Of a stretch of DNA of 64,000 bases, positions 13,591 through 32,468 are shown in pieces. Under the pieces are notes generated by a model. That model did no database searches, was not told the origin of the DNA, and worked only from the letters and a program-made list of their open reading frames with translations. How positions within the stretch are numbered: the first letter of the stretch is position 1; each line of letters starts with the position of its first letter. The translations under genes and the position numbers were made by a program. Source of the stretch: Enterobacteriaceae bacterium 89 (GTDB lineage: Bacteria; Pseudomonadota; Gammaproteobacteria; Enterobacterales; Enterobacteriaceae); the NCBI GenBank assembly GCA_014156375.1, contig RQJH01000005.1:186001-250000 (forward strand). Reading direction: 5' to 3'.

Positions 13591-13883
13591 ACGTGACGTT
13601 GGTGGAGATCAACATCAAACCTGAACGGGTCGACGAGTTTCTGGAGGTGTTTCGCGCCAACCACGAAGGGGCACTACAGGAGCCGGGAAACCTGCGCTTC
13701 GACGTGCTCCAGGATCCTGAAGTTGGCACACGCTTCTTTATTTACGAAGCCTACACAGACGACGATGCCGTGCTGGCGCACAAGAAAACCCCGCACTATC
13801 TCGCCTGCGTGGAAAAGCTCGACGAGATGATGTCCGAGCCTCGCAAGAAACGCAGTTTTTTGGGGCTGTTGCCTGAGGTTTAA
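13587..13883 (+). CDS. lsrG: (4S)-4-hydroxy-5-phosphonooxypentane-2,3-dione isomerase LsrG
   Basis: 98 residues, ABM-type ferredoxin-like fold ([20 protein letters not shown] start; [13 protein letters not shown] and [12 protein letters not shown] strands). Isomerises phospho-AI-2 so that LsrF can cleave it, which lowers the inducer level. Last gene of the operon: ATGA overlap with lsrF, then palindromic repeats. No lsrE or tam gene follows. Confidence 0.93.
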   Translation: MNVTLVEINIKPERVDEFLEVFRANHEGALQEPGNLRFDVLQDPEVGTRFFIYEAYTDDDAVLAHKKTPHYLACVEKLDEMMSEPRKKRSFLGLLPEV

Positions 13884-13894
13884 CTGGAACGGGA

Positions 13895-14045
13895 ACCCCT
13901 CTCCCTAACCCTCTCCCCAAAGGGGCGAGGGAACCGTCCGGAGCTGGCTGGTTTTCTCCGTCACTTAATGTGGCAAAGGACCAGCCCGGAGCAGGATGGT
14001 TTTCTCCCTCGCCCCTTTGGGGAGAGGGGCGGGGTGAGGGGAAAT
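13895..14045. repeat. GC-rich palindromic repeats after lsrG
   Basis: Two inverted pairs of the CCCTCTCCC/GGGGCGAGGG unit with linkers containing GGAGCnGGnTGGTTTTCTCC. They separate the lsr operon from the convergent orphan gene at 14091. Confidence 0.75.
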
Positions 14046-14090
14046 AGTTACCCTGAAGCCAGCGCGTTTTCTCCCTTGTCCCTCTTCACA

Positions 14091-14525
14091 TCAATGTTTC
14101 AACCCATCAGCCCAGCGAGGCGCTTTTAAATCTGCTGCGAAAAACCATACCAGTTCGCAGAGCAGTCCTGTGAGCGTGGTCTGGGCGTCCGGCAACAGCG
14201 AATGTTCACGTAAAAGCTGAGTCAGCGTCAGGCAGTAGTCACACAGCACTTCAGCATCGGGTTCGAAGCTCTGAACGCTATCAGGCAAGGAGTCAACCAC
14301 AAAACGATCCAGCAGATGCGGTGGAATGGGTTCACCGAGCGTCGGGCGAAGCAACGCAAGGCAGGCGTTAATTCTGCCCAGCAGCGCCATTTTCATCGCT
14401 GGATCACGGCATTCAATTAGGGATTCAGCGAAGCGGTCGCAGTAGTCAGCCAGGTCGGTAAAGTCCGTGGCGGCGTTAAAAGGAATATCGAGTAATTCAG
14501 AATCAGAAATGAGGGTTGTCGCCAT
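14091..14525 (-). CDS. Uncharacterised 144-residue protein behind a C4-like leader
   Basis: Not recognised as a known family. The protein is acidic and leucine-rich, probably all-helical, with no signal peptide or membrane segment; WFFAADLKAPRWADGLKH ends it. The ATG at 14523-14525 has a perfect Shine-Dalgarno AGGAGG, and that site is complementary to a loop in the leader RNA just upstream (see 14530-14750). In P1, P7 and P4 phages, genes placed behind such leaders encode growth-inhibitory or antirepressor products. No other phage gene is nearby, so this is either a relic or a small self-contained module. Real gene: fairly sure. Function: unknown. Confidence 0.65.
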   Translation of the reverse strand: MATTLISDSELLDIPFNAATDFTDLADYCDRFAESLIECRDPAMKMALLGRINACLALLRPTLGEPIPPHLLDRFVVDSLPDSVQSFEPDAEVLCDYCLTLTQLLREHSLLPDAQTTLTGLLCELVWFFAADLKAPRWADGLKH

Positions 14526-14529
14526 AGTG

Positions 14530-14750
14530 GCAGCCTCCTGTAACAGGTTTTTAAACCCACCACCCGAGGTTCCAATCTCATGGTGGTGAACTGAACGAGG
14601 TTGGAACTACCGGCGTTACAGGTAACCGGCGCACCTTTCGGTGCCCCCGTCCAGCCCACCATTGAGATGTAGCTAAACGCACGACACAAAAAAGACGCTG
14701 GCGCGTCTTGTGTCGCCTGTAACAAGTATTCAGGGTTCCAATCCCGGCGC
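14530..14750 (-). ncRNA. C4-like antisense RNA leader (P1/P4 phage type)
   Basis: On the reverse strand, two direct repeats of the pattern GATTGGAACC...TGTTACAGG (about 14745-14715 and 14577-14535) flank a central segment whose exposed pieces CCTGTAAC (near 14622-14615) and GTTCCAACC (near 14608-14600) are their complements. A GC hairpin, GGGGCACCGAAAGGTGC-like, lies between. The second repeat overlaps the AGGAGG of the gene at 14525. This arrangement of a'/b' loops against a/b targets is that of the C4 RNA of P1, P7 and P4. The family call is from memory of that architecture. Confidence 0.55.
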
Positions 14751-14879
14751 CTGATTTTGCAGGTGCGGAGGCACAATACTGCTATCGATATAAGACGGCA
14801 AGGGGTTTTCCTCACTCAAATTATCTTCTTTCCGAAACTGGAATTGGCTACGCAAAAGTAAATGTAAAAGGGGATTGGC

Positions 14880-15150
14880 CGACAAAAATAATTGCCCAAT
14901 GCGCTGCACTTATCGGGCCTACGGGGCTGAAGCGTTGTGAAGCCCCTCACCCTAACCCTCTCCCCTAAGGGGCGAGGGGACCGTTCGGAGCATGCTGGTG
15001 TTCTCTCACCCTAAATTGGCGAAAGAACTGTCCGGAGCTGGCTGGTTTTCTCCCTCTCCCTTGGGAGAGGGGCGGGGAGAGGGGGAATTGCGACTCTGAA
15101 GCTAACCGGTTGTCACCCTCGCCCCTTTGGGGAGAGGGCCGGGGTGAGGG
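14880..15150. repeat. REP-like element plus palindromic repeat array before the ygjK end
   Basis: A classic REP-like stretch (TTGCCCAATGCGCTGCACTTATCGGGCCTACGG region, 14890-14925) is followed by three or four CTCTCCC/GGGAGAGGG units up to the ygjK stop. The interval 14821-15154 holds nothing else recognisable. Confidence 0.7.
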
Positions 15151-15154
15151 GAAA

Positions 15155-17512
<2,358 letters not shown>

Positions 17513-17532
17513 TTATCCCTGTCTTCCTGCGG

Positions 17533-22552
<5,020 letters not shown>

Positions 22553-22572
22553 TCAACATCATTGCTGAGGAG

Positions 22573-22593
22573 TTTAGTAAAATATTTACTAAA
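22573..22593. promoter_or_regulatory. EbgR operator upstream of ebgA
   Basis: Perfect 21-bp dyad: TTTAGTAAA (22573-22581), ATA, TTTACTAAA (22585-22593), 39 bp before the ebgA start. Positioned and shaped as a LacI-family operator; EbgR is the expected ligand. Confidence 0.75.
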
Positions 22594-22659
22594 TAAAATC
22601 AGTAAAACTGAAATGCTTTAAGCGGATCACGAAAATGAGGTGGATTGTTTGGATGAGGA

Positions 22660-22772
22660 GAATGCCCCTCTCCCTAACCCTCTCCCCGGAGGGGCGAGGG
22701 AACCGATCGAGCAGGCTGTGAGATTGTGTGTTTTCGCCCTCTCCCTGTGGGAGAGGGCCGGGGAGAGGGCAT
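22660..22772. repeat. Palindromic repeat pair between ebgR end and ebgA promoter
   Basis: Inverted CCCTCTCCC/GGGCGAGGG and CCCTCTCCC/GGGAGAGGG units immediately downstream of ebgR. They could insulate the ebgA promoter from ebgR transcription, since both genes run on the reverse strand. Confidence 0.7.
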
Positions 22773-22787
22773 CAGGCCGCAGAGAAG

Positions 22788-24240
<1,453 letters not shown>

Positions 24241-24242
24241 AC

Positions 24243-24282
24243 AAAACCCGATGGCAGAATCGACTGACATCGGGCTTGTTTG
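24243..24282. terminator. Bidirectional terminator between ygjH and patA
   Basis: CCCGATG (24247-24253) pairs with CATCGGG (24268-24274), flanked by an A run on the left and a T-rich tail on the right. It serves the convergent ygjH and patA. Confidence 0.7.
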
Positions 24283-24289
24283 ACTATCT

Positions 24290-25731
<1,442 letters not shown>

Positions 25732-25867
25732 CCCGGTAGCGGAGCGAGAAAATCAAGATAAACGGCTGTGGAGGACTGAATGTTACAAAATTTAATCATT
25801 TCTATAACATTTATGCGGTTTTTACTCCTGAGCTCTCAGCATAAACGCGGTCATTATATTGAACGGT

Positions 25868-25883
25868 TGCACCATGTTGGTGC
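25868..25883. promoter_or_regulatory. NtrC-type enhancer site upstream of patA
   Basis: TGCACCATGTTGGTGC matches the symmetric NtrC site (GCAC...GTGC with TTGG core) and is followed by a weaker overlapping copy (GGTTGCACC at 25887-25895). It lies about 150-165 bp upstream of the sigma54 promoter, a normal enhancer distance. Confidence 0.7.
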
Positions 25884-25965
25884 GCTGGTTGCACCCTCTG
25901 AAAGCGGATGGCGCACGAAAATCAGGGTTTAAACGCAAATTGCGATCTGCGTCAATTTTAACAAC

Positions 25966-25992
25966 TAAAGATAAAGTGGTTATCGCCGAAAT
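25966..25992 (+). promoter_or_regulatory. Sigma28 (FliA) promoter of aer
   Basis: TAAA (25966-25969), 15 bases, GCCGAAAT (25985-25992), close to TAAA-N15-GCCGATAA. It lies 50 bp before aer, a known class 3 flagellar-regulon gene in E. coli. Confidence 0.75.
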
Positions 25993-26042
25993 AACAATTA
26001 AGAGAAAAATTAATAACCAGTAAACCTGCATAGGACGCATAA

Positions 26043-27563
26043 ATGTCACCTCAACTGACAGTCACTCAGTGTGATTATTCGCTGGATGATGACACCACTC
26101 TGATGTCCACCACCGACCTGCAAAGCCATATCACCCACGCCAACGATACGTTTGTTAAAGTCAGCGGATACCGACTCGAGGAGCTGAGCGGACAGCCGCA
26201 CAATCTGGTGCGCCATCCGGATATGCCGAAAGCCGCCTTCGCCGATATGTGGTCAACCCTTCAGCAGGGGGAACCCTGGACCGGCATCGTGAAAAACCGC
26301 CGTAAAAATGGCGATCATTATTGGGTGCGCGCCAACGCGGTGCCGATGGTGCGCGACGGCAAGATCACCGGCTATATGTCGATTCGCACCAAAGCCAAAG
26401 CGGAAGAAATAGCTGCCGTTACGCCGCTGTACCAGGCGCTGAATGAAGGGCGCTGCAACAAACGGGTGCAGAAAGGGCTGGTGGTCAGCAAACGCTGGTG
26501 GGGAAAACTGCCGGGAATGCCGCTGCGCTGGCGGCTGCGTGGAGCGATGGCATTAACCTGGCTTGCGCTGATGGCGGCGTTGCTGGTGACTCATTCACAC
26601 TGGTTTGGCATCACCACAGGAACGCTGATGCTGCTGGCGGTGACGGCATTTCTTGAATGGCAGCTGGTGCGCCCGGTAGAAAATGTGGCGCGTCAGGCGC
26701 TGAGCGTGGCGACGGGCGATCGCAACAGCGTGACGCAGCTGAACCGCAGCGATGAGCTGGGGCTGATCCTGCGCTCCGTCGGCCAATTGGGGCTGATGTG
26801 CCGCTGGCTGATCCATGACGTTTCCGGGCAGGTGGCGAGCGTGCGTCAGGGCAGTGAAACGCTGGCCAGAGGCAGCAATGATCTGAGCGAACGTACACGC
26901 CAGACAGTGGATAACGTTCAGCAGACGGTGACCACCATGAACCAGATGGCGGTCTCGGTGCAGAACAATGCGCAGACGGCCACGGCGGCGGATAAACTTT
27001 CCACGGCGGCGAGTGCGGCGGCCACCCACGGCGGCCAGGCGATGGAAACCGTGGTGAAAACCATGGACGAGATTGCCGACAGCACCCAGCGGATCGGCTC
27101 CATCACCAAGCTGATTAACGATATCGCTTTCCAGACGAATATTCTGGCGCTGAATGCGGCAGTTGAAGCGGCACGCGCCGGGGAGCAAGGGAAAGGCTTT
27201 GCGGTGGTGGCAGGTGAAGTGCGCCATCTGGCAAGCCGCAGTGCCAGCGCGGCCAATGATATCCGCAAGCTGATTGATGCCAGCGCCAGCAAAGTGCAGT
27301 CCGGCTCCGACCAGGTTCACGCCGCCGGGAAAACCATGGATGACATCGTTGAGCAGGTACGTAACGTCACCGGGCTGATTGCGCAGATCAGCCATTCCAC
27401 CTCCGAGCAGGCCGCCGGTCTGTCCGATTTGACCCGCGCAGTGGCGGAGCTGGATGCCATCACCCAGAAGAATGCCGGGCTGGTGGAAGAGAGTGCACAC
27501 GTGTCGGCGATGGTGAAACATCGCGCCGGAAGGCTACAGGACGCGGTAACCGTGCTGCATTAA
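26043..27563 (+). CDS. aer: Aerotaxis receptor Aer
   Basis: 506 residues. N-terminal FAD-binding PAS domain (about 20-120; [35 protein letters not shown]), F1 linker, a hydrophobic membrane anchor (about 170-205), HAMP, and a methyl-accepting-type signalling domain whose hairpin tip contains [20 protein letters not shown]. Senses redox state through FAD and directs energy taxis via CheA/CheW. AGGA precedes the ATG. Its FliA-type promoter places it under flagellar control. Confidence 0.96.
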   Translation: MSPQLTVTQCDYSLDDDTTLMSTTDLQSHITHANDTFVKVSGYRLEELSGQPHNLVRHPDMPKAAFADMWSTLQQGEPWTGIVKNRRKNGDHYWVRANAVPMVRDGKITGYMSIRTKAKAEEIAAVTPLYQALNEGRCNKRVQKGLVVSKRWWGKLPGMPLRWRLRGAMALTWLALMAALLVTHSHWFGITTGTLMLLAVTAFLEWQLVRPVENVARQALSVATGDRNSVTQLNRSDELGLILRSVGQLGLMCRWLIHDVSGQVASVRQGSETLARGSNDLSERTRQTVDNVQQTVTTMNQMAVSVQNNAQTATAADKLSTAASAAATHGGQAMETVVKTMDEIADSTQRIGSITKLINDIAFQTNILALNAAVEAARAGEQGKGFAVVAGEVRHLASRSASAANDIRKLIDASASKVQSGSDQVHAAGKTMDDIVEQVRNVTGLIAQISHSTSEQAAGLSDLTRAVAELDAITQKNAGLVEESAHVSAMVKHRAGRLQDAVTVLH

Positions 27564-27613
27564 TTGATGACGATCAACGGGGCAGAGCACATCCTGCACT
27601 TTTGGTTTTGTTG

Positions 27614-27646
27614 TAAATCATTATCATTTACGATAAATGACGATAA
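27614..27646. promoter_or_regulatory. Fur box upstream of yqjH
   Basis: Overlapping Fur hexamers (ATCATT-ATCATT-TACGAT, then AAATGACGATAA) cover 27614-27646, 20 bp before the yqjH start. E. coli yqjH is repressed by Fur with iron. Confidence 0.75.
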
Positions 27647-27666
27647 CAATTCTGAGAGACTTGCCG

Positions 27667-28440
27667 ATGACCACTCTGACCCCCGAGAAAAAATATCCGC
27701 AGCGCGTGCGTAACGAACTGCGTTTTCGTGAACTGACCGTGCTGCGCGTGGAGCGTATCAGTCACGCCTTCCAGCGCGTGGTGCTGGGCGGCGAAGCGCT
27801 CGAAGGTTTCACTTCCCCTGGTTTTGACGATCACACCAAACTCTTTTTCCCGGAGCCGGGCGCGCCTTTTTCTCCACCGCAAATCACCGACGAAGGGATT
27901 GTCTGGGCCGAAGGCGTGCGTCCGCTGTCCCGCGATTACTCGCCGCTGTTCGACGCGCAAAACAACGAACTGGCCTATGACTTCTTTATTCACGACGGCG
28001 GTGTTGCCAGCCAATGGGCGATGAACGCCAAAGTGGGCGATAAGCTGACCATCGGCGGCCCGCGCGGTTCGCTGGTGGTGCCGGAAGATTACGCCTGGCA
28101 GCTTTACGTGTGTGATGAGTCAGGCATGCCTGCGCTGATGCGCCGTTTTGCCGCGCTGCGTGAGCTGCCACAGAAGCCTGAAGTCAAAGCCATTGTCACG
28201 GTCGCCAAAGCGGAATATCAGGATTACCTGGCCGACTGCGGTTTTGAGATCGACTGGGTGGTGGGACACAGCGCGCAGGCCGTTGCTGACAAGCTGGCGG
28301 CGCTGCAGGTGCCGGATCAGGATTATTTCCTGTGGCTAACCGGCGAAGGCGCGGTGGTGAAATCTTTGCTGGATCACTCCGTTCCTGGGTCTGTCGATCC
28401 GCAGCTGCTGCGCTCTCAGGCTTACTGGCATCAGAAGTAA
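27667..28440 (+). CDS. yqjH: NADPH-dependent ferric-chelate reductase YqjH
   Basis: 257 residues (E. coli 254), siderophore-interacting protein family. FAD-binding barrel with RDYSPLF (about 90-96, FAD contact) and an NADPH domain ending in VVKSLLDHSVPGSVDPQLLRS. Reduces ferric complexes in the cytoplasm to release iron. The ATG at 27667 is preferred to 27637 because the latter lies inside the Fur box. The neighbouring E. coli repressor gene yqjI is not present. Confidence 0.93.
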   Translation: MTTLTPEKKYPQRVRNELRFRELTVLRVERISHAFQRVVLGGEALEGFTSPGFDDHTKLFFPEPGAPFSPPQITDEGIVWAEGVRPLSRDYSPLFDAQNNELAYDFFIHDGGVASQWAMNAKVGDKLTIGGPRGSLVVPEDYAWQLYVCDESGMPALMRRFAALRELPQKPEVKAIVTVAKAEYQDYLADCGFEIDWVVGHSAQAVADKLAALQVPDQDYFLWLTGEGAVVKSLLDHSVPGSVDPQLLRSQAYWHQK

Positions 28441-28446
28441 TCTTTG

Positions 28447-28530
28447 AGAAATTGCCCGGTGGCACTGCGTTTACCGGGCCTACGATTTACTCCCTCTCCT
28501 TTTGGGAGAGGGTTGGGGAGAGGGGATGGC
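28447..28530. repeat. REP-like element and palindromic repeat after yqjH
   Basis: TTGCCCGGTGGCACTGCG...ACCGGGCCTACG (REP-like, 28451-28483) is followed by CCCTCTCC-TTTT-GGGAGAGGG (28491-28512). It separates the convergent yqjH and 28537 gene. Confidence 0.7.
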
Positions 28531-28536
28531 CTGAAC

Positions 28537-29517
28537 TCAAGCCACCTCATCAAACCCCGCATCAAAAATCTGCCTTTCCAGCGTTTGAATGGTATTGCTC
28601 ATCGCCTTTTCCTGCTGCCGGAAATAGCCCTCCGGATCGCGCAGCGTGGTGACCAGCTGCCATGAACCCTCTTTTTCCAGCCCTTGCAACTCTTCATTCA
28701 ACGCCTGGATCTGCTGGCGAATTTCGGCGATCCGCCGCTGTAAGCGCTGCAGATCATTCAGCCGTTCGCTTGCCATCATCGGCTGCTGGCCCTGCATCAG
28801 TTTGCCGAGGATCATGCGGATGGTTGCCAGATCGCTGCGCTGGCGCGCCTGGTTGAGCTGCACCATTAACGACGTAGCTTCGGCTTTCAGTTCGTCATCC
28901 ACCAGATCCGGATGGCAAAGCTTGCTGGCCTGTCGCCATAGCTTTTTCAGCTCCTGACGTTCGGACGCCGCCAGCCGCTGCTGGGCTTCCTGATGGCGCT
29001 GAGCCTCCTGATGGCGTTTGCGATAGGACTCGTAATCCTGACTTGCTGTATCGGCCTGACGGGCGGATTCCGCGGTCTCCGGTTCGCTGTCGTCATGGTC
29101 GCGCAGCTGCCGGCGCAGCATTTTCTCCGCCAGCACTTTACGCAGGCGCAGGATCTCGGTCATCAGCGGGCCGAGGCGCGTCATGTAGAGATCGTTAAAT
29201 TCATCGAGCCGCTGAATGCGGGAATTGCGTTTATCGATAAGCTCGCGCAGTTCGGCTTCCAGCGCTTTCAGCTCCAGCTTGCTGGCGGAAATGCGCGGAT
29301 CCTGCCAGGTGGTTAACGCCCGCTGGTTTTGCAGCCAGCTGACAATCGCCGTCATCGCTCTGGCGTACTGTTTTTGCTCCAGCGCCTGAACAATCAGCAT
29401 CAGCCCTTCGTCCTGCGCCTCGTTTTTCAGGTGCAGTAGCTGACCGTGGATGATCTCCTCATCCTCCAGTTCGATGGCATTTTTGATGATTTCCAGCCGT
29501 TTAATCGGTTTGCTCAT
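28537..29517 (-). CDS. Coiled-coil protein with a central J domain
   Basis: 326 residues, mostly charged helices. A J-domain-like core is at about residues 188-230: ELKKLWRQASKLCHPDLVDDE has the HPD tripeptide that contacts DnaK-type chaperones, and it is flanked by long coiled coils (KRHQEAQRHQEAQQRLAASE before, LQRLQRRIAEIRQQIQALNEEL after). No signal peptide or membrane segment. It is a monocistronic gene placed where E. coli has yqjI. A co-chaperone or scaffold role is inferred from the J domain only. Confidence 0.7.
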   Translation of the reverse strand: MSKPIKRLEIIKNAIELEDEEIIHGQLLHLKNEAQDEGLMLIVQALEQKQYARAMTAIVSWLQNQRALTTWQDPRISASKLELKALEAELRELIDKRNSRIQRLDEFNDLYMTRLGPLMTEILRLRKVLAEKMLRRQLRDHDDSEPETAESARQADTASQDYESYRKRHQEAQRHQEAQQRLAASERQELKKLWRQASKLCHPDLVDDELKAEATSLMVQLNQARQRSDLATIRMILGKLMQGQQPMMASERLNDLQRLQRRIAEIRQQIQALNEELQGLEKEGSWQLVTTLRDPEGYFRQQEKAMSNTIQTLERQIFDAGFDEVA

Positions 29518-29751
29518 GACGCCTTAGCTTCGCTTCCGGGACTGCGCGGTGGCAGGCAGATTACCACTGGCGCACGGCGGCTGTCAGCGGATAAATACGA
29601 TTATAACTCCTGCATTTTCATCATCTTAGTTTTCACTATTATCTGAAGACTTAACCGCAACCAGTAGTGAAAAATCATCCGTCGTCGCGTTATCACGATG
29701 CGGCATAAGCATATGAAAAATTTTTTGTTGTGGTTTTAGCGTGACTAATGT

Positions 29752-29783
29752 TACCGTCTGGACGTCTATAGCTCTAAACATCT
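29752..29783. promoter_or_regulatory. MetJ operator: four tandem met boxes
   Basis: Four consecutive octamers in perfect register, TACCGTCT, GGACGTCT, ATAGCTCT, AAACATCT, match AGACGTCT in 5, 7, 5 and 6 positions. They end 7 bp before the ATP-binding gene, which supports methionine-dependent repression and a methionine-related substrate. Confidence 0.7.
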
Positions 29784-29790
29784 AAAAATA

Positions 29791-30813
29791 ATGATTGTAC
29801 TCAAGCAGATTAAAAAGATTTTTGACCACGGCAAAACGCCCATCACGGCGGTGGATGACGTGTCGCTGACCGTCGAACAGGGCCAGATTTACGGCATCAT
29901 CGGCTACAGCGGCGCGGGAAAAAGCACGCTGATCCGTCTGCTCAACGGCCTGGAAAAACCGACTTCCGGCAGCGTGGTGATTAACGGGCAGGATATTGCT
30001 GCCGCTCGCGGCGAAGCGCTGCGCCAGGCACGCCTGAAAATCAGCATGGTGTTCCAGCACTTTAATCTGCTGTGGTCGCGGACCGTCAGCGAAAACATCG
30101 CGTTTTCGATGCAGATTGCCGGTGCGCCGAAAGCAAAAATCAAAGCGCGGGTGGCGGAGCTGATTGAATTAGTGGGCCTGACGGGGCGTGAGAATGCCTA
30201 TCCGTCACAGCTTTCCGGCGGGCAGAAACAGCGCGTGGGAATTGCACGAGCGCTGGCAAACAGCCCGGATGTGCTGCTGTGCGATGAAGCAACGTCGGCG
30301 CTGGACCCGCAGACAACTGACCAGATCCTCGATTTGTTGCTCGATATCAACCGCCGTTTTGGCCTGACTATCGTGCTGATCACCCATGAAATGCACGTGG
30401 TGCGCAAAATCTGCGACCGCGTGGCGGTGATGGAAAATGGCCGCGTGGTGGAAGAAGGTGAAGTGATTCAGGTCTTTACCCATCCGCAGCAGCCGATCAC
30501 CCGGCAGTTTGTGCGTCAGGTGAGTCAGTATACCGAGGACGAAGCCTTTGACCCGCAGCTGGCGAAAGATCTTCAGGGCAGCGTAATTAAACTGACCTTC
30601 ACCGGGCACAGCACGCATCAGCCCGTCGTGGGGGAACTGACTCTGCGCTATGGCCTGCCGTTCAACATTCTGCACGGCAAAATGACCCAGACCGCCAACG
30701 GCGTATTCGGGCAACTGTGGCTGCACGTAGTGGCCACTCAGGAACAGCTGGACAACATCCTCGCGGATTTGCAGCACAGCGATATCGAAGGCGAGGTGAT
30801 TCAACATGGCTGA
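29791..30813 (+). CDS. Methionine-type ABC transporter ATP-binding protein (MetN paralogue)
   Basis: 340 residues. Walker A GYSGAGKST (about 38-46), signature LSGGQKQRVGIARAL, Walker B VLLCDEATSALDP, and a C-terminal NIL/ACT-type domain (about 260-338) that in MetN binds methionine and shuts transport. About half identical to E. coli MetN by eye, but not the canonical locus, so probably a second system (compare Salmonella sfbABC). The ATG follows the met boxes by 7 bp with no Shine-Dalgarno sequence, so the start may be leaderless or slightly downstream. Confidence 0.85.
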   Translation: MIVLKQIKKIFDHGKTPITAVDDVSLTVEQGQIYGIIGYSGAGKSTLIRLLNGLEKPTSGSVVINGQDIAAARGEALRQARLKISMVFQHFNLLWSRTVSENIAFSMQIAGAPKAKIKARVAELIELVGLTGRENAYPSQLSGGQKQRVGIARALANSPDVLLCDEATSALDPQTTDQILDLLLDINRRFGLTIVLITHEMHVVRKICDRVAVMENGRVVEEGEVIQVFTHPQQPITRQFVRQVSQYTEDEAFDPQLAKDLQGSVIKLTFTGHSTHQPVVGELTLRYGLPFNILHGKMTQTANGVFGQLWLHVVATQEQLDNILADLQHSDIEGEVIQHG

Positions 30814-31480
30814 TTTAACCCAATGGTTCCCGCATCTGGATCTGGATTCGCTCTGGGCGGCCACCCAGGAAACGCTGTACATGACCGCGCTCTCCGGCGT
30901 TGCCACCTTTGTCTTCGGCATCGTTTTGGGTCTGGCGCTGTTTCTGACCGCGAAGGGCGGTTTGTTCCATAACCGTACGGTGTACAGCGTGATTTCCGTG
31001 GTGGTGAACGTGTTCCGCTCTATCCCGTTCATTATCCTGATTGTACTGCTGATCCCGTTCACTAAGACCATTGTTGGCACCATCCTTGGGGCTAACGCCG
31101 CTCTGCCCGCGCTGATTGTCGGAGCTGCGCCGTTCTACGCGAGGCTGGTCGAAATCGCTCTGCGCGAAGTGGACAAAGGGGTGATTGAAGCAACGCGTTC
31201 GATGGGCGCGCGCCTGTCGACGCTGATTTTTCGGGTCCTGCTGCCGGAGTCTTCCCCGGCGCTGGTCTCGGGCATTACGGTCACGCTGATTGCGCTGGTG
31301 AGCTACAGCGCAATGGCAGGGGTGATTGGCGCAGGCGGCTTAGGCAACCTGGCGTATCTGGAAGGATTCCAGCGTAACCACAACGACGTCACGCTGGTGG
31401 CGACGGTGACCATTCTTGTCATCGTCTTCATCATCCAGTTCTGCGGCGACCTCGTGACTTCACTTTTAGACAAACGATAA
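30806..31480 (+). CDS. Methionine-type ABC transporter permease (MetI paralogue)
   Basis: 224 residues, BPD_transp_1 permease with five or six membrane segments and the EAA loop EVDKGVIEATRSMGARLSTL (about 112-131) that docks to the ATPase. IVGTILGANAALPAL is typical of MetI. Overlaps the ATPase gene by 8 bp and is followed by the binding-protein gene. Confidence 0.88.
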   Translation: MADLTQWFPHLDLDSLWAATQETLYMTALSGVATFVFGIVLGLALFLTAKGGLFHNRTVYSVISVVVNVFRSIPFIILIVLLIPFTKTIVGTILGANAALPALIVGAAPFYARLVEIALREVDKGVIEATRSMGARLSTLIFRVLLPESSPALVSGITVTLIALVSYSAMAGVIGAGGLGNLAYLEGFQRNHNDVTLVATVTILVIVFIIQFCGDLVTSLLDKR

Positions 31481-31498
31481 CTCTTTGGGACACACATC

Positions 31499-32311
31499 AT
31501 GAAAAAAACACTGACGCTGATCGCCGCCGCCACTCTGAGTGCCCTGAGCCTTTCCGCCTGGGCCGATACGCTGACCGTGGGCGCCTCCAACGTGCCGCAT
31601 GCAGAAATTCTGGAGCAGGCGAAACCAATTCTGAAGAAAGAGGGCATCGACCTCGAAATCAAACGCTTCCAGGACTACATCCTGCCGAACACCGCGCTTG
31701 CCGGACGTGAGATTGACGCTAACTACTTCCAGCACATTCCGTACCTGAACAGCGTGCTGAAAGACCACGCGGGCGATAAAGACTATGACTTCGTCAGCGC
31801 CGGGGCGATCCATATCGAGCCGATTGGTATCTACTCCAAGAAATACAAATCGCTGAAGGATCTGCCGGAAGGCGGCAAAATCATCATGCGTGATGCGGTG
31901 TCGGAAGAAGGGCGTATTCTCTCTATCTTCGAGAAAGAGGGTGTGATCAAGCTGAAGCCGGGCATTGATAAAGTGACCGCGCGCATCAGCGATATCGTTG
32001 AGAACCCGAAAAAGCTGAAGTTCCTGCCGAACGTCGAAGCCTCTCTGCTGCCGCAGATGTATAACAACGACGAAGGTGATGCGGTGGTGATTAACGCCAA
32101 CTACGCCATCGACGCGGGCCTGGATCCGGTTCACGACCCGATTGCGGTGGAAAGCGGTGAGAACAACCCGTATGCCAACATCATTACCGTGCATCGCGGC
32201 GACGAGAAGAAGAAAGATATCGTCGCGCTGGTGGATGCGCTGCACTCGAAAGAGATTCAGGACTGGATCCGTACCAAATATAAAGGCGCTGTTATTCCGG
32301 TGAATAACTGA
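31499..32311 (+). CDS. Methionine-type substrate-binding protein (MetQ/NlpA family)
   Basis: 270 residues, NlpA/MetQ fold: LTVGASNVPHAEILEQAKP opens the mature domain, and KLKFLPNVEASLLPQ and VVINANYAIDAGLDP are family hallmarks. Unlike MetQ it has an ordinary signal peptide (SALSLSAWA, cleavage before DTLTV) and no lipobox Cys, so it should be freely periplasmic rather than a lipoprotein. GGGA precedes the ATG. Last gene of the three-gene operon. Confidence 0.88.
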   Translation: MKKTLTLIAAATLSALSLSAWADTLTVGASNVPHAEILEQAKPILKKEGIDLEIKRFQDYILPNTALAGREIDANYFQHIPYLNSVLKDHAGDKDYDFVSAGAIHIEPIGIYSKKYKSLKDLPEGGKIIMRDAVSEEGRILSIFEKEGVIKLKPGIDKVTARISDIVENPKKLKFLPNVEASLLPQMYNNDEGDAVVINANYAIDAGLDPVHDPIAVESGENNPYANIITVHRGDEKKKDIVALVDALHSKEIQDWIRTKYKGAVIPVNN

Positions 32312-32312
32312 T

Positions 32313-32390
32313 CCCTGCCTGATGCGCTTCGCTTATCAGGCCTACAAATCCTGTAGGTCCGGCAAGCGGAGCGCCGCCGGGCAGTGATTT
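32313..32390. repeat. BIME-type REP pair
   Basis: TGATGCGCTTCGCTTATCAGGCCTAC and the inverse TGTAGGTCCGGCAAGCGG...GCCGCCGGGCA form a standard inverted REP pair directly after the transporter operon. Confidence 0.8.
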
Positions 32391-32468
32391 ATTGCTATCC
32401 AGACACTTCTTTACAGCATTTCCCTTTCTCAGCCGCTAAGATAAGCCTCTGAAATTCCCGAGGCCTTC

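Noticed and set aside
14417..14815. Reverse-strand 132-codon frame reading ...MVGWTGAPKGAPV... similar to ash-type annotations
   Set aside because: It runs through the C4-like RNA and out of frame into the real gene; such frames are usual artefacts of translating C4 leaders.
25822..26049. Reverse-strand frame of 75 codons with a hydrophobic N-terminus between patA and aer
   Set aside because: It covers the aer start, the sigma28 promoter and the NtrC site and lacks a good ribosome-binding site; functional DNA signals explain the region.
28537..29517. Reading the 28537 gene as yqjI
   Set aside because: YqjI is a PadR-type repressor with a His-rich N-terminus; this protein is a coiled-coil J-domain protein with no PadR helix-turn-helix.
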